Shown here in pieces: positions 16,506-26,241 of a stretch of 64,000 nt of DNA. The notes below the pieces were generated by a model, which saw only the letters and a program-made list of their open reading frames with translations, did no database searches and was not told the origin of the DNA. The stretch spans positions 269,243 to 333,242 of the forward strand of contig NZ_JAFEUU010000006.1 in assembly GCF_017355885.1 (NCBI RefSeq), given 5' to 3'. Position 1 is the stretch's first letter. Each line of letters opens with the position of its first letter. Origin of the DNA: Sabulicella rubraurantiaca (GTDB lineage Bacteria > Pseudomonadota > Alphaproteobacteria > Acetobacterales > Acetobacteraceae). The translations under genes were made by a program, and so were the position numbers.

Positions 16506-16994
16506 TCAGCCGGCGATGCGGGCGTAGCGCGCCAGCAGCAGCGGCCAGCCGAGTTGGCTGGACATTTCCTCGCGATAGGCGGGGCCGGCCTCGCCATGGT
16601 TGCGGAACCCGGCATGGGTGAGCTCCACCCGCGTCCGCGCCCCTTCCGGCCGGAAGGCCACCGAGACGAAGGAGGCGCGGGCCGGGTCGGGCTGCGGGGT
16701 GCGGTCGGGGCCGATCTGCCAGGTGAAGGCCAGGAAGCGCGGCGGCTCCCACACGGTCACGCGGCCCCAGTCGCAGCGGAACTCGTGGGGGCCGATCTCG
16801 AAGCAGGCGCCGCCTTCGGCCGGCTCCATGCCGATCCGCACCAGCCCGTCCCCGGACCAGGAATACTCTGGTGGCCACCACCGGCCGAACCCATCGGTGA
16901 AAAGGCGGAAGGCCGCGGCGGGCGGCAGGCCGACGGTCACTTCGTGGCGCGTCTCGTCCTCCAGGCCCTGCGGTGCGGATCCACCCCTGGTCAT
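16506..16994 (-). CDS. SRPBCC/AHSA1-family protein
   Basis: 162 residues. The helix-grip fold is recognised from [39 protein letters not shown] and [22 protein letters not shown], the last being typical of AHSA1 (activator of Hsp90 homologue) domains. Such proteins bind hydrophobic ligands, and some sit in glyoxalase or arsenic-type operons. It is divergent from rph, in the place where hrcA is often found. The precise role is unknown. Confidence 0.82.
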   Translation of the reverse strand: MTRGGSAPQGLEDETRHEVTVGLPPAAAFRLFTDGFGRWWPPEYSWSGDGLVRIGMEPAEGGACFEIGPHEFRCDWGRVTVWEPPRFLAFTWQIGPDRTPQPDPARASFVSVAFRPEGARTRVELTHAGFRNHGEAGPAYREEMSSQLGWPLLLARYARIAG

Positions 16995-17047
16995 GCCAGC
17001 CTCATTGCCGTTTAAAGCGCCCCATCCATTACGAAGGTCATCATAGC

Positions 17048-17764
17048 ATGCGCCCTTCCGGCCGCACCCCCGAGGTCCTCCGCCCCGTTTCCATCGAAAC
17101 CGGCATCGCGAAGCACGCCGAGGGCTCCTGCCTGATCCGCGTCGGCAATACCGAAGTTCTCTGCGCCGCCAGCGTCGAAGGGCGGGTGCCGCCCTTCATG
17201 CGGAACCAGGGCCTGGGCTGGGTGACGGCGGAATACGGCATGCTGCCCCGCGCCACCCACACGCGCGGCGACCGCGAGGCGGCGCGCGGCAAGCAGAGCG
17301 GCCGCACCCAGGAGATCCAGCGCCTGATCGGCCGTTCGCTGCGCGCCGTGACCGACCGCAAGGCGATGGGCGAGATGACCATCACCCTGGATTGCGACGT
17401 CATCAACGCCGATGCCGGCACGCGCTGCGCCGCGATCACCGGTGCCTGGGTGGCGCTGCACCTGGCCTTCCAGCATTGTGTGCGCACCAACATCATGTCG
17501 GCCATCCCGTTGCGCGACCACGTCGCCGCCGTGTCCTGTGGCGTCGCGAACGGCGAGGCGATCCTCGACCTCGACTATGCCGAGGACAGCACGGCCGAGG
17601 CCGACGCCAACTTCGTGCTCACCGGGTCTGGCAACCTGGTGGAGGTGCAGGCCACGGCCGAGGGTGCGCCCTTCAGCGAGGCGCAGTTCCTGGCCATGCT
17701 GGACCTGGCGCGGGACGGTGTCGCCGCGCTGGTGGCGAAGCAGCGCGAGGCCGTAGGGGGATGA
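17048..17764 (+). CDS. rph: Ribonuclease PH
   Basis: 238 residues, exactly the family norm, from [17 protein letters not shown]. Signatures: [38 protein letters not shown], the phosphate-binding region, [18 protein letters not shown], and [14 protein letters not shown]. It trims the 3' ends of tRNA precursors using phosphate. It is coupled by a 4-bp overlap to rdgB, the classical rph-rdgB pair. Confidence 0.97.
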   Translation: MRPSGRTPEVLRPVSIETGIAKHAEGSCLIRVGNTEVLCAASVEGRVPPFMRNQGLGWVTAEYGMLPRATHTRGDREAARGKQSGRTQEIQRLIGRSLRAVTDRKAMGEMTITLDCDVINADAGTRCAAITGAWVALHLAFQHCVRTNIMSAIPLRDHVAAVSCGVANGEAILDLDYAEDSTAEADANFVLTGSGNLVEVQATAEGAPFSEAQFLAMLDLARDGVAALVAKQREAVGG

Positions 17765-18363
17765 GGTGCCTCGCCCCCGGCAGGCTGGTGCTGGCGACGC
17801 ATAATGTGGGCAAGCGGCGGGAATTTGCCGCCCTGCTCGCCCCGCACGGGCTGGAGGTCGTTTCCGCGGGGGAACTCGGCCTGCCTGAGCCAGCGGAAAC
17901 CGGCAACAGCTTCCGGGAGAATGCGGCGATCAAGGCGCTGGCGGCCGCGCGCGCCACCGGCTTGCCTGCCCTGGCGGATGATAGCGGGCTTGCGGTCGAA
18001 GGCCTGGGCGGCGCGCCCGGCGTCTGGACCGCCGACTGGGCGCAGCGCCCGGATGGCACGCGCGACTACGCCTCCGCCATGGCCCGCATCGCCGCGGAGG
18101 ATCGCTCGCAGGAACGGCGCTGCGCCTTTGTCGCCGTGTTGGTCCTGGCTTGGCCGGACGGGCACACGGAAAGCTTCGAGGGGCGCTGCGAAGGACGCTG
18201 GATCGACCCGCCGCGCGGCGGGAACGGCTTCGGCTATGACCCGCTCTTCGTGCCGGAGGGCGAGACGCGCTCCTTCGGCGAGATGACGCAGGAGGAGAAG
18301 TCACGCTTCTCCCACCGCGCCCGCGCCTTCGCCGCGCTGGAAGCGGCCTGCCTCGCAGGCTGA
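17761..18363 (+). CDS. rdgB: dITP/XTP pyrophosphatase
   Basis: 200 residues. The NTP-binding start [43 protein letters not shown] with catalytic acidic residues, and [15 protein letters not shown] followed by [12 protein letters not shown] are all present. It removes deaminated purine nucleotides (dITP, XTP) from the pool. The start codon overlaps the rph stop. Confidence 0.97.
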   Translation: MRCLAPGRLVLATHNVGKRREFAALLAPHGLEVVSAGELGLPEPAETGNSFRENAAIKALAAARATGLPALADDSGLAVEGLGGAPGVWTADWAQRPDGTRDYASAMARIAAEDRSQERRCAFVAVLVLAWPDGHTESFEGRCEGRWIDPPRGGNGFGYDPLFVPEGETRSFGEMTQEEKSRFSHRARAFAALEAACLAG

Positions 18364-18552
18364 ATGGATCCGCTGCTGCGCCTGACGGTCGAGATGGCGC
18401 GGTGGCTGCGGTGCCCGCCTTCGCGGCCGCACCTCATCGCCATGGCGGCTGCCGCGATCCTCATCGTGGTGGTGGTGGCGGCCGAGCGGATCTGGGGCTG
18501 GCCCGAGGCGCTGACGGTGGACCGCGTGGGGCGCATCCAGCGGGCGCCGTGA
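18364..18552 (+). CDS. Small single-pass membrane protein
   Basis: 62 residues, beginning at the base after the rdgB stop. An N-terminal amphipathic part precedes one clear membrane helix (AMAAAAILIVVVVAAERIWGW, about residues 26-46), with a short polar tail. I do not recognise it. Immediate adjacency to rdgB supports co-translation. No ribosome-binding site can be separated from rdgB coding sequence. Confidence 0.55.
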   Translation: MDPLLRLTVEMARWLRCPPSRPHLIAMAAAAILIVVVVAAERIWGWPEALTVDRVGRIQRAP

Positions 18553-18553
18553 T

Positions 18554-18593
18554 CCCCGGCCCGCGCGGTGGGGAAGTCTTGCGCGGGCCGGGG
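18554..18593. terminator. Hairpin after the rph-rdgB unit
   Basis: CCCCGGCCCGCGC (18554-18566) and GCGCGGGCCGGGG (18581-18593) form a perfect 13-bp stem with a 14-nt loop. It lies between the small membrane protein gene and the convergent tonB gene, and probably ends both transcripts. No T-run follows. Confidence 0.6.
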
Positions 18594-18634
18594 CGGGGAA
18601 CGCGGCATGAGGCAAGCCGCGCGCCAGGGGACGG

Positions 18635-19453
18635 TCAGCGCAGGTGGAAACGGATCGGCACGGTGAGGGTGAGCGGGTCGCCCGGAAGCTCGGGCGGCGG
18701 CGCGGGGAGCGGCGAGGCACGCAGCGGCACCGCCGTCGCCTCGCTGTCGAGCTCGGGTGAGCCGGAGGAGCGGGCGAGGCGGGTCCCCTGCACCCGGCCC
18801 GAGCGGTCCATGGTGAAGGTCACCAGGGCGACGCCCTGTTCCCGCCGGTAGCGCGACGTCTCCGGATAGCGCAGCGCGCGCTGCAGCCGGCCCATCAGCT
18901 CGCCCTGCCAGCTGGGCACTGCGTTCGGGCGGCCGGCGGGCGCTGCCACCGGGCCGGGCGGCGCGGCGGGCGCTGGCACCGGTGCCGGAGCGGGCGCGGC
19001 GACAGGCGCCGGGACCGGCGCAGGGGCTGGGCGCGGACGCGGTGCGGGGCGCGGCGGCGGGTTGGGACGAGGCGGCGGCGGAGGGCGCACCGGCTCGGCC
19101 GGGACCGGCGCGGGGGGCGGCGGCTCGGGCAGAAGCGGCTCCGGCTCCGGGATGGGCTCGGGCGGGGGCGGTTCCGGCGGAGACGGCTCAGGCTCCGGCG
19201 GCGGGGGTTCTGGCTCCGGCGGTGGTGGCTCTGGCGGAGGCGGCTCCGGCGTCGGCAGGGCCGGGGTGGGCTCCGGTGCAGCGGCAGCCTGGTTGAGGGC
19301 TTCCTCCTCGGCGGGCAGCGGCTCCAGGTCCAGCAGGATGGGTTCGGCCGCCGGCTGTTCCGGCGCGGTGGGGGAGAGGGTCGCGAGGCCGGCCAGCGCC
19401 GCGCCATGCAGCGCCAGCACCAGGACGAAGCTGCCCGCCCAGCGCCCGTTCAC
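18635..19453 (-). CDS. tonB: TonB energy-transducer protein
   Basis: 272 residues from a GTG at 19453 that overlaps the exbD stop. An N-terminal membrane anchor (about residues 5-25) is followed by a periplasmic spacer of about 140 residues made almost entirely of Pro and Glu (EPPPPEP units), then Pro/Ala/Arg. The C-terminal TonB domain has the YP motif in RALRYPETSRYRREQGVALVTFTMDRSG. The divergent S-SGS-LD signature is present as SSGSPELDSEA. It transmits proton-motive force to the outer-membrane receptor encoded in the same operon. Confidence 0.93.
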   Translation of the reverse strand: MNGRWAGSFVLVLALHGAALAGLATLSPTAPEQPAAEPILLDLEPLPAEEEALNQAAAAPEPTPALPTPEPPPPEPPPPEPEPPPPEPEPSPPEPPPPEPIPEPEPLLPEPPPPAPVPAEPVRPPPPPRPNPPPRPAPRPRPAPAPVPAPVAAPAPAPVPAPAAPPGPVAAPAGRPNAVPSWQGELMGRLQRALRYPETSRYRREQGVALVTFTMDRSGRVQGTRLARSSGSPELDSEATAVPLRASPLPAPPPELPGDPLTLTVPIRFHLR

Positions 19454-19866
19454 CGCTGCTCCAGACCCACGAGGGCCACGCGGGTCCATCCGGCGCCGCG
19501 CAGCAGATTCAGCACCTCCATCACCTCGGAATAGGGGACGGTGCCGTCGGCGCGGACGAAGACGCGGCCCTCGCGGTCGCCCTCGAAGGCGGATTCCAGG
19601 GCGGTGGCCAGCGCCTCGCGCTCCACCGGCGCCTCACCGAGATGCAGGGCGCGGTCGGCGCGCAGCGTCAGGAAGACCGGCTTGTCCGGGCGCGGCTGCG
19701 GCACGGCGGCGGCGGAAGGCAGGTTCACCGGCACGTCCACCGTGGCCAGCGGCGCCGCCACCATGAAGATGATGAGCAGCACGAGCATCACGTCGATGAA
19801 GGGCGTGACGTTGATCTCGTGCGCCTCGGCGAGGTCGTCATCCTCGCCGCCCAGCTGCATGGCCAT
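19450..19866 (-). CDS. exbD: ExbD biopolymer transport protein
   Basis: 138 residues (start 19866; 19860 is also possible). EINVTPFIDVMLVLLIIFMV contains the single membrane helix with the essential Asp of the ExbD/TolR family. A small periplasmic domain follows, including VFVRADGTVPYSEVMEVLNLL. It is part of the TonB-ExbB-ExbD motor. Spacing of 4 bp after exbB and overlap with tonB indicate one transcript. Confidence 0.95.
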   Translation of the reverse strand: MAMQLGGEDDDLAEAHEINVTPFIDVMLVLLIIFMVAAPLATVDVPVNLPSAAAVPQPRPDKPVFLTLRADRALHLGEAPVEREALATALESAFEGDREGRVFVRADGTVPYSEVMEVLNLLRGAGWTRVALVGLEQR

Positions 19867-19870
19867 GAGG

Positions 19871-20545
19871 CTACTCCGCCACCACGCGCAGCGGGCGGGC
19901 CGGACGCCCACCCTGATCCAGCGTGCGCGACAGCAGGCGCATCACCTCCGTCTCGGCATCGGCCATCAGCGCCTTGCGGCCGGCGATGGCGCGGGCGAAG
20001 GCGTTGTAGAGCACCACGGCCGGGATGGCGGCGACGAGGCCGATGGCCGTGGCGAGCAGCGCCTCGGCGATGCCCGGCGCGACGACGGCGAGGTTGGTGG
20101 TCTGCGACTGCGCGATGCCGATGAAGCTGTTCATGATGCCCCACACCGTGCCGAACAGCCCCACGAAGGGGGCGGTGGAGCCGATGGTGGCGAGCATGCC
20201 GGTGCCGCGCGACAGGCTGCGGGCATTGTTGGCGATGATGCGCTGGAGGCGCCACGCCGTGCGTTCCTTGACGCCCTCGGGGCCGCCGGGGGCCGTCATC
20301 ACCTCGTCGCGCGCGGCGGCAAGCAGAGGGGCGCAGGGCCCGGAAAGCGTGGCATCCAGCCCCTTGGAGGCGCGCAATGCCACAAGGTCCATCCGCGCGC
20401 GGCGCGTGAAGCCCGACAGCTCCAGCCACTTGGCGAGCGCCACGGTCCAGCACAGCACGGAGGCGAGGACGAGGCCGCCCATCACCGCCTTCACCACGAG
20501 GTCGGCCTGGACGACCATGTCCCAGGGGGAAAGGTGCATTTCCAT
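19871..20545 (-). CDS. exbB: ExbB proton-channel protein
   Basis: 224 residues from the ATG at 20545, which overlaps the piuC stop (TGATG). The MotA/TolQ/ExbB domain has three membrane segments; the first is at about residues 17-38. The conserved channel region reads LATIGSTAPFVGLFGTVWGIMNSF, and AIGLVAAIPAVVLYNAFAR follows. Together with ExbD it converts proton flow into energy for TonB. Confidence 0.95.
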   Translation of the reverse strand: MEMHLSPWDMVVQADLVVKAVMGGLVLASVLCWTVALAKWLELSGFTRRARMDLVALRASKGLDATLSGPCAPLLAAARDEVMTAPGGPEGVKERTAWRLQRIIANNARSLSRGTGMLATIGSTAPFVGLFGTVWGIMNSFIGIAQSQTTNLAVVAPGIAEALLATAIGLVAAIPAVVLYNAFARAIAGRKALMADAETEVMRLLSRTLDQGGRPARPLRVVAE

Positions 20546-21228
20546 CAGCAATCCGCCCAGCGTCGCAGGAGGTTGTGGTAGGTGGCGGTCAGCTGCACCG
20601 GACCCGGATGGCCGGGCGGCAGGTCGCCGCGGATGCGCTGGATCGCCATGTCGAGGTCGAAGAGCAGCGTGCGCTGCCCGTCGTCGCGGATCATGCTCTG
20701 GATCCAGAAGAAGGAGGCGACGCGCGCGCCGCGCGTTACCGGCTCCACCTTGTGCAGGCTGGTGGAGGGATAGATCACCGCGTGTCCGGCGGGCAGCTTC
20801 ACCCGGTGCTCGCCGTAGGTGTCCTCCACCACGAGTTCCCCGCCGTCATATTCCTCCGGCGCGGCAAGGAAGAGGGTGCAGGACACGTCGGTGCGGATGC
20901 GCGACGCCGTGCCGGTGATGCCGCGGATCGCGTTGTCCACATGGGCCCCGAATTCCATTCCCACGCCGTAGCGGTTGAAGAGCGGCGGGAAGACCCGCGC
21001 CGGCAACACGGCCGAGATGAAGAGCGGGTTGCGCTCCAGCGCCTGCAGGATCATGTCGCCCAGCGCCCGCGCCTCGGCGGAGTTCTCGGGCAATTGCTCG
21101 TTGTTCTTGACCTGTGCGGATTGGTGGCCGGCCGTGGCGCGGCCATCCACCCAATTGGCGCGGTCCATGACGGACCGCGCCTGTGCCACCTGCTCGGGGC
21201 TGAGCAGATCGGGGATCTGCAGAAGCAT
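20545..21228 (-). CDS. piuC: PKHD-type Fe(II)/2-oxoglutarate dioxygenase PiuC
   Basis: 227 residues. A dioxygenase with the iron triad His96, Asp98 (GAHVDNAI) and His159 ([10 protein letters not shown]), and the 2-oxoglutarate Arg in [17 protein letters not shown] and the closing [12 protein letters not shown] are typical of PiuC/YbiX. It lies directly behind a TonB-dependent siderophore receptor, as piuC does in Pseudomonas. The family is iron-regulated, but its substrate is not established as far as I know. One-base overlaps with both neighbours show coupling. Confidence 0.93.
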   Translation of the reverse strand: MLLQIPDLLSPEQVAQARSVMDRANWVDGRATAGHQSAQVKNNEQLPENSAEARALGDMILQALERNPLFISAVLPARVFPPLFNRYGVGMEFGAHVDNAIRGITGTASRIRTDVSCTLFLAAPEEYDGGELVVEDTYGEHRVKLPAGHAVIYPSTSLHKVEPVTRGARVASFFWIQSMIRDDGQRTLLFDLDMAIQRIRGDLPPGHPGPVQLTATYHNLLRRWADC

Positions 21229-23390
21229 CAGAACCGCGCGCCGAGGGTGAAGACGAAGGTCCTCCCCGTGCCGGGGATGGTGTGGGCGGTGTAGACCGTG
21301 TCGTAGGTGGTCGCGTTGGCGAGGTTCAACGCGTTCACCTGCATGCGGATCCCACGCAGCGGCCCTTCCGTCGGTGCCCAGGCGAGGGCGGCGTCGTAGC
21401 GGATATAGGAAGGCACGCGCACCGTGTTGGTGTTGTTGCCGTAGCGGTAATCCACGAAGGAAAGGCCGCCGCCGATCTGGAACCCGTACGGCAGGTCATA
21501 GGTGGTCCAGAGGCTCGCCGTGTTGGGCGCGGCATTGGTGAACTCCTTGCCGACCTCCGCCGGGACGCGGGAACGGGTGATCTCCGAGCGCAGATGGGTG
21601 AAGCCGGCCAGCACGTTCCAGTTGGGCGTGATACGGCCCGCGGCCTGGATCTCGAACCCGTCCACCCGCGCCGTGCCGTCCAGCGTCGTCAGGTTGCCGG
21701 CGGGGTCGGAGGTGCGGGCGTTGGTCTTCTCGATGCGGAAGATCGAGCCGGACAGGCGCAGCCCGCTCGTCACCTCCCACGAGCCGCCTAGCTCGTAGGT
21801 GACGTTCTCCTCCGGCGGCAGGGCGGCGTTGTTGGCGGCCAGCGTCAGGCTCTCTGCCGACGGGTTGAAGGACGTGCCGTAGGAGAAGTAGGTGCGGACT
21901 GAAGGGATGGGCTTGAAGATCGCCGCCGCCCGCCAGGAGAAGGCCTCGTCCAGGCGGGAGAACTGGCGCTGCGCCGGATTGGTGGCGGAGCGGTTGTTGT
22001 AGGTCGCGTCGAACCGGTCCCAGCGCCCGCCCAGCATCAGCTCGAACATCTCGCCGAACTTCATCTGGTTCACCGCATAGGCGGCGAAGGTGTTGGCGAC
22101 CGTCTTCACGTCGGAGCCGATGCCGTAGGTGATCGGCGCGGTCGCGTAGAAATTGGGATCGAGCAGCGACGCGTTGGGGCGGCCATTGGTGGCGGCGGCA
22201 AAGGCGTAGCGCGTCGCCTCGGAGGATTCGCGCGCGATCTCCACCCCGGCGAGGAGGTTGTGCTGCACGAAGCCGGTGCGGAAGCGGGCCACCACCTCGG
22301 TCTGGTTCAGCAGCAGGGAGTCGTAACCGCGCCGCACCTGCGGCTCACGCCGCACCAGGACCTGGTCCAGCGGCGTGGTGAAGGCGTTGAAGGCCGCGCC
22401 GGTCGTGGTGGTGGCGTTGATGCGCGGCGCGGTGGCGTTCAGGTAGCGCGACCAGGCGCCGTAGCGCGTGAGGTTGCGCACCGTCACCGCGTCATTGATC
22501 TGGTGCGACAGGCGCAGCGTGACGACATCCGTCTGCGTCCTCTCGCGATCCTGGTTGTTCAGCCCGTAGAAGGTGGAGCGGCGCACGGGTGCCGGGCGCC
22601 CATTGATGAAGGGGATGCCCAGGTCGGGGACATTCTCCTCTTCCTGGTGCAGCCAGGAGATCGTGGCCTGGGTCGGCCCGCCGAGACCCCAGGTGACGGA
22701 GGGCGCGACGCCCCAGCGCGACTGGTAGACGTGGTCACGGCCGGCGGCGTTGATGTGCGACCCCATCATCTGCACGCGCGCGGCGACGTTGCCCGCGTGC
22801 AGGTTCACGTCCGACGTCGCGCGGAACCCGCCCGGCGTATAGGCGGAGAGGTTCAGCTCCCCGAAATTGCCGGCGCGCGGCAGGCGAGAGGTCTGGTTGA
22901 TGATGCCGCCCGTCGAGCCGCGCCCGAAGGCGACGGAGGAGGGGCCCTTCAGCACCTCGATCGAGTCCATGAAGAACGGGTCGCGCGAATACTGGCCGAG
23001 GTCGCGCACGCCATCGATGAAGAAGTCGCCGCGCGCGGAGAAGCCGCGCAGCGTAAGCGCGTCGCCGGAGAACCCGCCCTCGCCGGCGGAGAGCGAGATG
23101 CCAGTGACGTTGCGCAGCGCCTCGCGGACGGAGGAGGCGGCGCGTTCATCCATGATCTCGCGCGGGACGACGGTGATGCTCTGCGGCGTCTCGGCGACAG
23201 TGGTGGGCAGGCGGACGACGGGCTGCGCGTCGCGGCGATAGGGCGAGGGGGCCTGGGTGGAGACGTCCAGTTCCGGCAGGGCCAGCGAGGTCGAATCCCC
23301 CTGCGCCAGCGCAGCCGGCCCGGCCGCCAGCCCCAGCATGGCGAGGCCCAGCGTCGGCTGCAGGGCAGGAAGTTCGGGGCGAAGGCTCAT
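21228..23390 (-). CDS. TonB-dependent catecholate siderophore receptor (PiuA/Fiu-like)
   Basis: 720 residues. A signal peptide ends near AALAQG (residue 31). The plug begins with [16 protein letters not shown] and contains [20 protein letters not shown] and [19 protein letters not shown], typical of the Fiu/PiuA/CirA-like branch. A 22-strand barrel follows, ending in FVFTLGARF with a terminal Phe. It imports ferric siderophores, probably catecholates, across the outer membrane using TonB energy from the same operon. A Fur-like box lies 50-64 bp upstream of the start, inside the end of the sel1 gene. Confidence 0.93.
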   Translation of the reverse strand: MSLRPELPALQPTLGLAMLGLAAGPAALAQGDSTSLALPELDVSTQAPSPYRRDAQPVVRLPTTVAETPQSITVVPREIMDERAASSVREALRNVTGISLSAGEGGFSGDALTLRGFSARGDFFIDGVRDLGQYSRDPFFMDSIEVLKGPSSVAFGRGSTGGIINQTSRLPRAGNFGELNLSAYTPGGFRATSDVNLHAGNVAARVQMMGSHINAAGRDHVYQSRWGVAPSVTWGLGGPTQATISWLHQEEENVPDLGIPFINGRPAPVRRSTFYGLNNQDRERTQTDVVTLRLSHQINDAVTVRNLTRYGAWSRYLNATAPRINATTTTGAAFNAFTTPLDQVLVRREPQVRRGYDSLLLNQTEVVARFRTGFVQHNLLAGVEIARESSEATRYAFAAATNGRPNASLLDPNFYATAPITYGIGSDVKTVANTFAAYAVNQMKFGEMFELMLGGRWDRFDATYNNRSATNPAQRQFSRLDEAFSWRAAAIFKPIPSVRTYFSYGTSFNPSAESLTLAANNAALPPEENVTYELGGSWEVTSGLRLSGSIFRIEKTNARTSDPAGNLTTLDGTARVDGFEIQAAGRITPNWNVLAGFTHLRSEITRSRVPAEVGKEFTNAAPNTASLWTTYDLPYGFQIGGGLSFVDYRYGNNTNTVRVPSYIRYDAALAWAPTEGPLRGIRMQVNALNLANATTYDTVYTAHTIPGTGRTFVFTLGARF

Positions 23391-23404
23391 CGAGCAGGTC
23401 CTCG

Positions 23405-24175
23405 TCAGGCGCGAAAGGTTGCGCAGTTGATAACGCGAGTGAGAATCATTCGCAAGAAGGGGGCGTCCTGCTCCGGCGTCTGCTCGCTCCCGGCGTCCAG
23501 CCGCGCCTCGACCTGTACGGCCAGGGCGCGCAACTCAGCCTCCGGTGCCTCGCGCAGCCCGGCGGCGAGGGAGCGGAGGAAGCCCGGCGTGCCGGAGGCG
23601 GCGGCGCGGGTGAACCAATGCGCTGCCTCTGCCCGCCGGCCTTCGTCGCGCAGCGCCTGGGCGTGGTTGCACATGCCGCGGAAGTCGCCGCCCTCGGCGG
23701 CGCGGCGGTAATGCGCGCGCGCCGCGACGGGATCGCGCGGCGTCGCCCACCCTTCCTCCAGGAAGCGGCCGACGAGGTTGATCGCCTTGGCATGCCCCTG
23801 GGCGGCGGCCGCGCGGTACCAGCGCAGCGCCTCCGCCATGTCGCGCTCGCACCCCGCGCCGCGGGTGAGGAGGTTGGCGAGGTTGTACTGGCCCCAATCC
23901 AGCCCGGCCTCGGCGGCGCGGCGGTAAAGGGGGAAGGCGACAGCCGGGTCGGCATCCGTGCCCCAGCCATTCTCGTGGCACCGGCCCAGCATGTTCAAGG
24001 CCGCCGGGTCCCCGGTGGTCGCGGCGACCAGGAACCAGCGGAAGGCGGCCTGCGGATCGCGCGCGACGCCATGCCCGTCCAGCAGGGCTTGGCCGAAAAG
24101 AAGCTGCGCCTCGACATGGCCTCGTCGTGCGAGGGTGGCGAGGTGTTGGGCTTGTTCCGATTCGGAAGCGGACAT
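23405..24175 (-). CDS. Sel1-repeat protein of the iron-uptake operon
   Basis: 256 residues from the ATG at 24175; a TTG at 24193 would overlap the upstream regulatory palindrome. It consists of Sel1-type TPR repeats of about 36 residues, such as ALRWYRAAAAQGHAKAINLVG and RAHYRRAAEGGDFRGMCN. There is no signal peptide, so it is probably cytoplasmic and binds protein. A Sel1 gene beside piuA and piuC is also known in Pseudomonas aeruginosa (PA4516 region, from memory). Its role there is unclear. It is the first gene of the operon. Confidence 0.88.
   Translation of the reverse strand: MSASESEQAQHLATLARRGHVEAQLLFGQALLDGHGVARDPQAAFRWFLVAATTGDPAALNMLGRCHENGWGTDADPAVAFPLYRRAAEAGLDWGQYNLANLLTRGAGCERDMAEALRWYRAAAAQGHAKAINLVGRFLEEGWATPRDPVAARAHYRRAAEGGDFRGMCNHAQALRDEGRRAEAAHWFTRAAASGTPGFLRSLAAGLREAPEAELRALAVQVEARLDAGSEQTPEQDAPFLRMILTRVINCATFRA
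23440..23454 (-). promoter_or_regulatory. Fur-like box ahead of the siderophore receptor
   Basis: TGAGAAT-C-ATTCGCA is a 7-1-7 inverted repeat with one mismatched pair, in the form of the Fur consensus TGATAAT-n-ATTATCA. It lies inside the last codons of sel1, about 50 bp before the receptor start, and would give the receptor its own iron control. Confidence 0.6.
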
Positions 24176-24194
24176 GCCGCGCTTAGAGTGCAAA

Positions 24195-24209
24195 TGCGAA
24201 TAATTCGCA
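24195..24209 (-). promoter_or_regulatory. Perfect Fur-like 7-1-7 box ahead of sel1
   Basis: TGCGAAT-A-ATTCGCA is a perfect 7-1-7 inverted repeat, 20-34 bp upstream of the sel1 ATG and 50 bp from the divergent dehydrogenase start. It shares GAATnATTCGCAAGA with the box at 23440, which supports a common regulator, most likely Fur. Confidence 0.65.
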
Positions 24210-24258
24210 AGATGGCCCCGGGGTGCCGATCCGCGCGCTTCCTGCTATCGCCCCCGCC

Positions 24259-25284
24259 ATGCGCGCCCTCCAGCTTTTCGCCGATCGCGACCTCCGCCTC
24301 CGCGACGATGCCCCGCCCCCGCCTGCCCCCGGGCCCGGCGAGGTGCGGCTGGCCATGCGGGCGGTGGCGCTGAACCACATCGACGTGTGGGGCTGGCGCG
24401 GCATGGCCTTCGCGAAACGCACCCTGCCCATCTCCGTCGGCGCCGAGGGTGTTGGGGTGGTGGAATCGGTGGGCGAGGGCGTCGCGGCACTGCGCCCGGG
24501 CCAGCGCGTCGTCCCCTATGGCGGCATGGTCTGCGGCACCTGCCACGCCTGCCGCGAGGGGCGGGAAAACCTCTGCGAGAACGTGTCCGGCGTGCGCGGC
24601 TTCCATGTGGACGGCTTCGCCCAGGGCCTGGTTACCCTGCCGGCGCGGCTTTGCGTGCCCGTGCCCGACGGCGTGACCGACGAGGACGCTGCCTGCGCCG
24701 GCATCACCCTCGGCACGGTGCAGCACATGCTGTTCGACAATGCGCGGCTGGAACCCGGCGAGGTGGTGCTGGTCCATGCGGCTGGCAGCGGCATCGGCAC
24801 CGCCGCCGTGCGCATGGCCAAGGCCATTGGCTGCACGGTGATCGGCACGGTGGGAGACGAGTGGAAGGCGCGGAAGGCGCGCGAACTCGGCTGCGACCAC
24901 GTGGTGAACTACAATGTAGACCGCTTCGAGAGCGTGGCGCGGCGCGTCACCGGCAAGCGCGGCGTGGACGTGGTGTTCGAGCACGTGGGCGCCTCCACCT
25001 GGCAGGGCTCGCTGCTGTCGCTCCGCATGGGTGGGCGGCTGGTCACCTGCGGCTCCACCTCCGGCGTCTCGGCCGAGACCAACCTGATGATGCTGTTCCA
25101 GCGCCAGCTTCGTCTCATTGGTTCCTTTGGCTGCAACCTCCGCAACGTGGGCGAGGGGCTGGCGAAGATGGCGGAGGGCATCCGCCCGGTGCTGGACACG
25201 GTGCTGCCGCTGGAGCGCTTCGGGGAAGGACTGGCGCGGCTCGAGTCGCGCAACGTCTTCGGCAAGATCATCGTCACGCTGTGA
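24259..25284 (+). CDS. Zinc-type alcohol dehydrogenase/quinone oxidoreductase (MDR family)
   Basis: 341 residues from the ATG at 24259. Medium-chain dehydrogenase with the N-terminal ALNHIDVWGWRG, structural zinc cysteines 92, 95, 98 and 106 (CGTCHACREGRENLC), and the NADPH fold around VLVHAAGSGIGTAAVRMAKAIG. The substrate is not clear. The stop overlaps the GTG start of the next gene, an acyltransferase. The start is 84 bp from sel1, with a Fur-like box in between. Confidence 0.88.
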   Translation: MRALQLFADRDLRLRDDAPPPPAPGPGEVRLAMRAVALNHIDVWGWRGMAFAKRTLPISVGAEGVGVVESVGEGVAALRPGQRVVPYGGMVCGTCHACREGRENLCENVSGVRGFHVDGFAQGLVTLPARLCVPVPDGVTDEDAACAGITLGTVQHMLFDNARLEPGEVVLVHAAGSGIGTAAVRMAKAIGCTVIGTVGDEWKARKARELGCDHVVNYNVDRFESVARRVTGKRGVDVVFEHVGASTWQGSLLSLRMGGRLVTCGSTSGVSAETNLMMLFQRQLRLIGSFGCNLRNVGEGLAKMAEGIRPVLDTVLPLERFGEGLARLESRNVFGKIIVTL

Positions 25285-26153
25285 GGGATTTCGCGGAACG
25301 CCTGCTGGCCTGGCTAATCCGGCTGGCCTTCGCCGCGCTGCGCGCGCTGGGGCCGGATCATGCCTCGGCGCTGGGCGGCTTCGTGACGCCGCGCATCGGC
25401 CCCCTCACCCGCAACCACCGCCACGCGATGGAGAATCTCCGCCTCGCCTTCCCGGAGCGCAGCGAGGCGGAGCGGGCGGCGATCGCACGCGAGGCCTGGG
25501 AAAACCTGGGCCGCACCACCTGCGAATACGTTCACCTCGCCGCGCTGTTCGACGTGGAGGGCGGACGCGTGGAGGCGGATGAGGCGACCTTCGCCCGCTT
25601 CGCCGCGCTGAAGGCGAGCGGCAGGCCGGCCTTGGTCTTCGCAGCGCATCTCGCGAACTGGGAATTGCCGGCGGTCGCGGCGCACCGCATGGGCCAGCCC
25701 GCCGCCATCCTCTACCGCACGCCCAACAACCGTCATGTCGCCGCCGACATCATTGCCCTGCGAGCGCCCATCATGGGGCAGCTGATCCCCGCCGGCCTCG
25801 CTGCGCCGATCCGCATGGCCGAGGCGCTGGACCAGGGGCTGACGCTGGGCATGCTGGTGGACCAGCGCTTCGGACGCGGGCCGCGCGTGCCCTTCTTCGG
25901 TGTCCCCGCCGCTTCCAACCCCTTCCTGGCGCGGCTGGCACGGCGCTTCGAGGCGCCGGTGCATGGGCTTCGCGCCATCCGCCTGCCCGGCAACCGCTTT
26001 CGCCTGGAACTGACCGAGGCGCTGGACCTGCCGCGCGACGCGGGAGGCAAGGTGGATGTGGAGGCGACGACGGCGCTGGTGAACCGCATCATCGAGGGCT
26101 GGATTCGCGAGCATCCAGGGCAGTGGCTCTGGATGCACCGGCGCTGGCGATGA
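25281..26153 (+). CDS. LpxL/HtrB-type lauroyl acyltransferase
   Basis: 290 residues from a GTG overlapping the previous stop; the longer open frame antisense is a shadow. Family features of lipid A/lysophospholipid acyltransferases: [15 protein letters not shown] near the N-terminus, the catalytic H-x4-E motif in [30 protein letters not shown], and the end [14 protein letters not shown]. It would transfer a second acyl chain to lipid A on the inner face of the inner membrane. Confidence 0.9.
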   Translation: MRDFAERLLAWLIRLAFAALRALGPDHASALGGFVTPRIGPLTRNHRHAMENLRLAFPERSEAERAAIAREAWENLGRTTCEYVHLAALFDVEGGRVEADEATFARFAALKASGRPALVFAAHLANWELPAVAAHRMGQPAAILYRTPNNRHVAADIIALRAPIMGQLIPAGLAAPIRMAEALDQGLTLGMLVDQRFGRGPRVPFFGVPAASNPFLARLARRFEAPVHGLRAIRLPGNRFRLELTEALDLPRDAGGKVDVEATTALVNRIIEGWIREHPGQWLWMHRRWR

Positions 26154-26241
26154 AAACGGCGCTTGCACCATGCCCCAAGCCCCCCAATCTGGGTGCGGAC
26201 CGGGGCCGGATGGTTCCGCAGACAAGGAACACGACGACGCC

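Noticed and set aside
19060..19260. Repetitive GC-rich stretch in tonB as a DNA repeat element
   Set aside because: It codes for the Pro/Glu spacer of TonB, a normal low-complexity region.
24175..24193. TTG at 24193 as start of the Sel1 gene
   Set aside because: No ribosome-binding site is visible. The ATG at 24175 keeps the Fur-like box outside the coding region.
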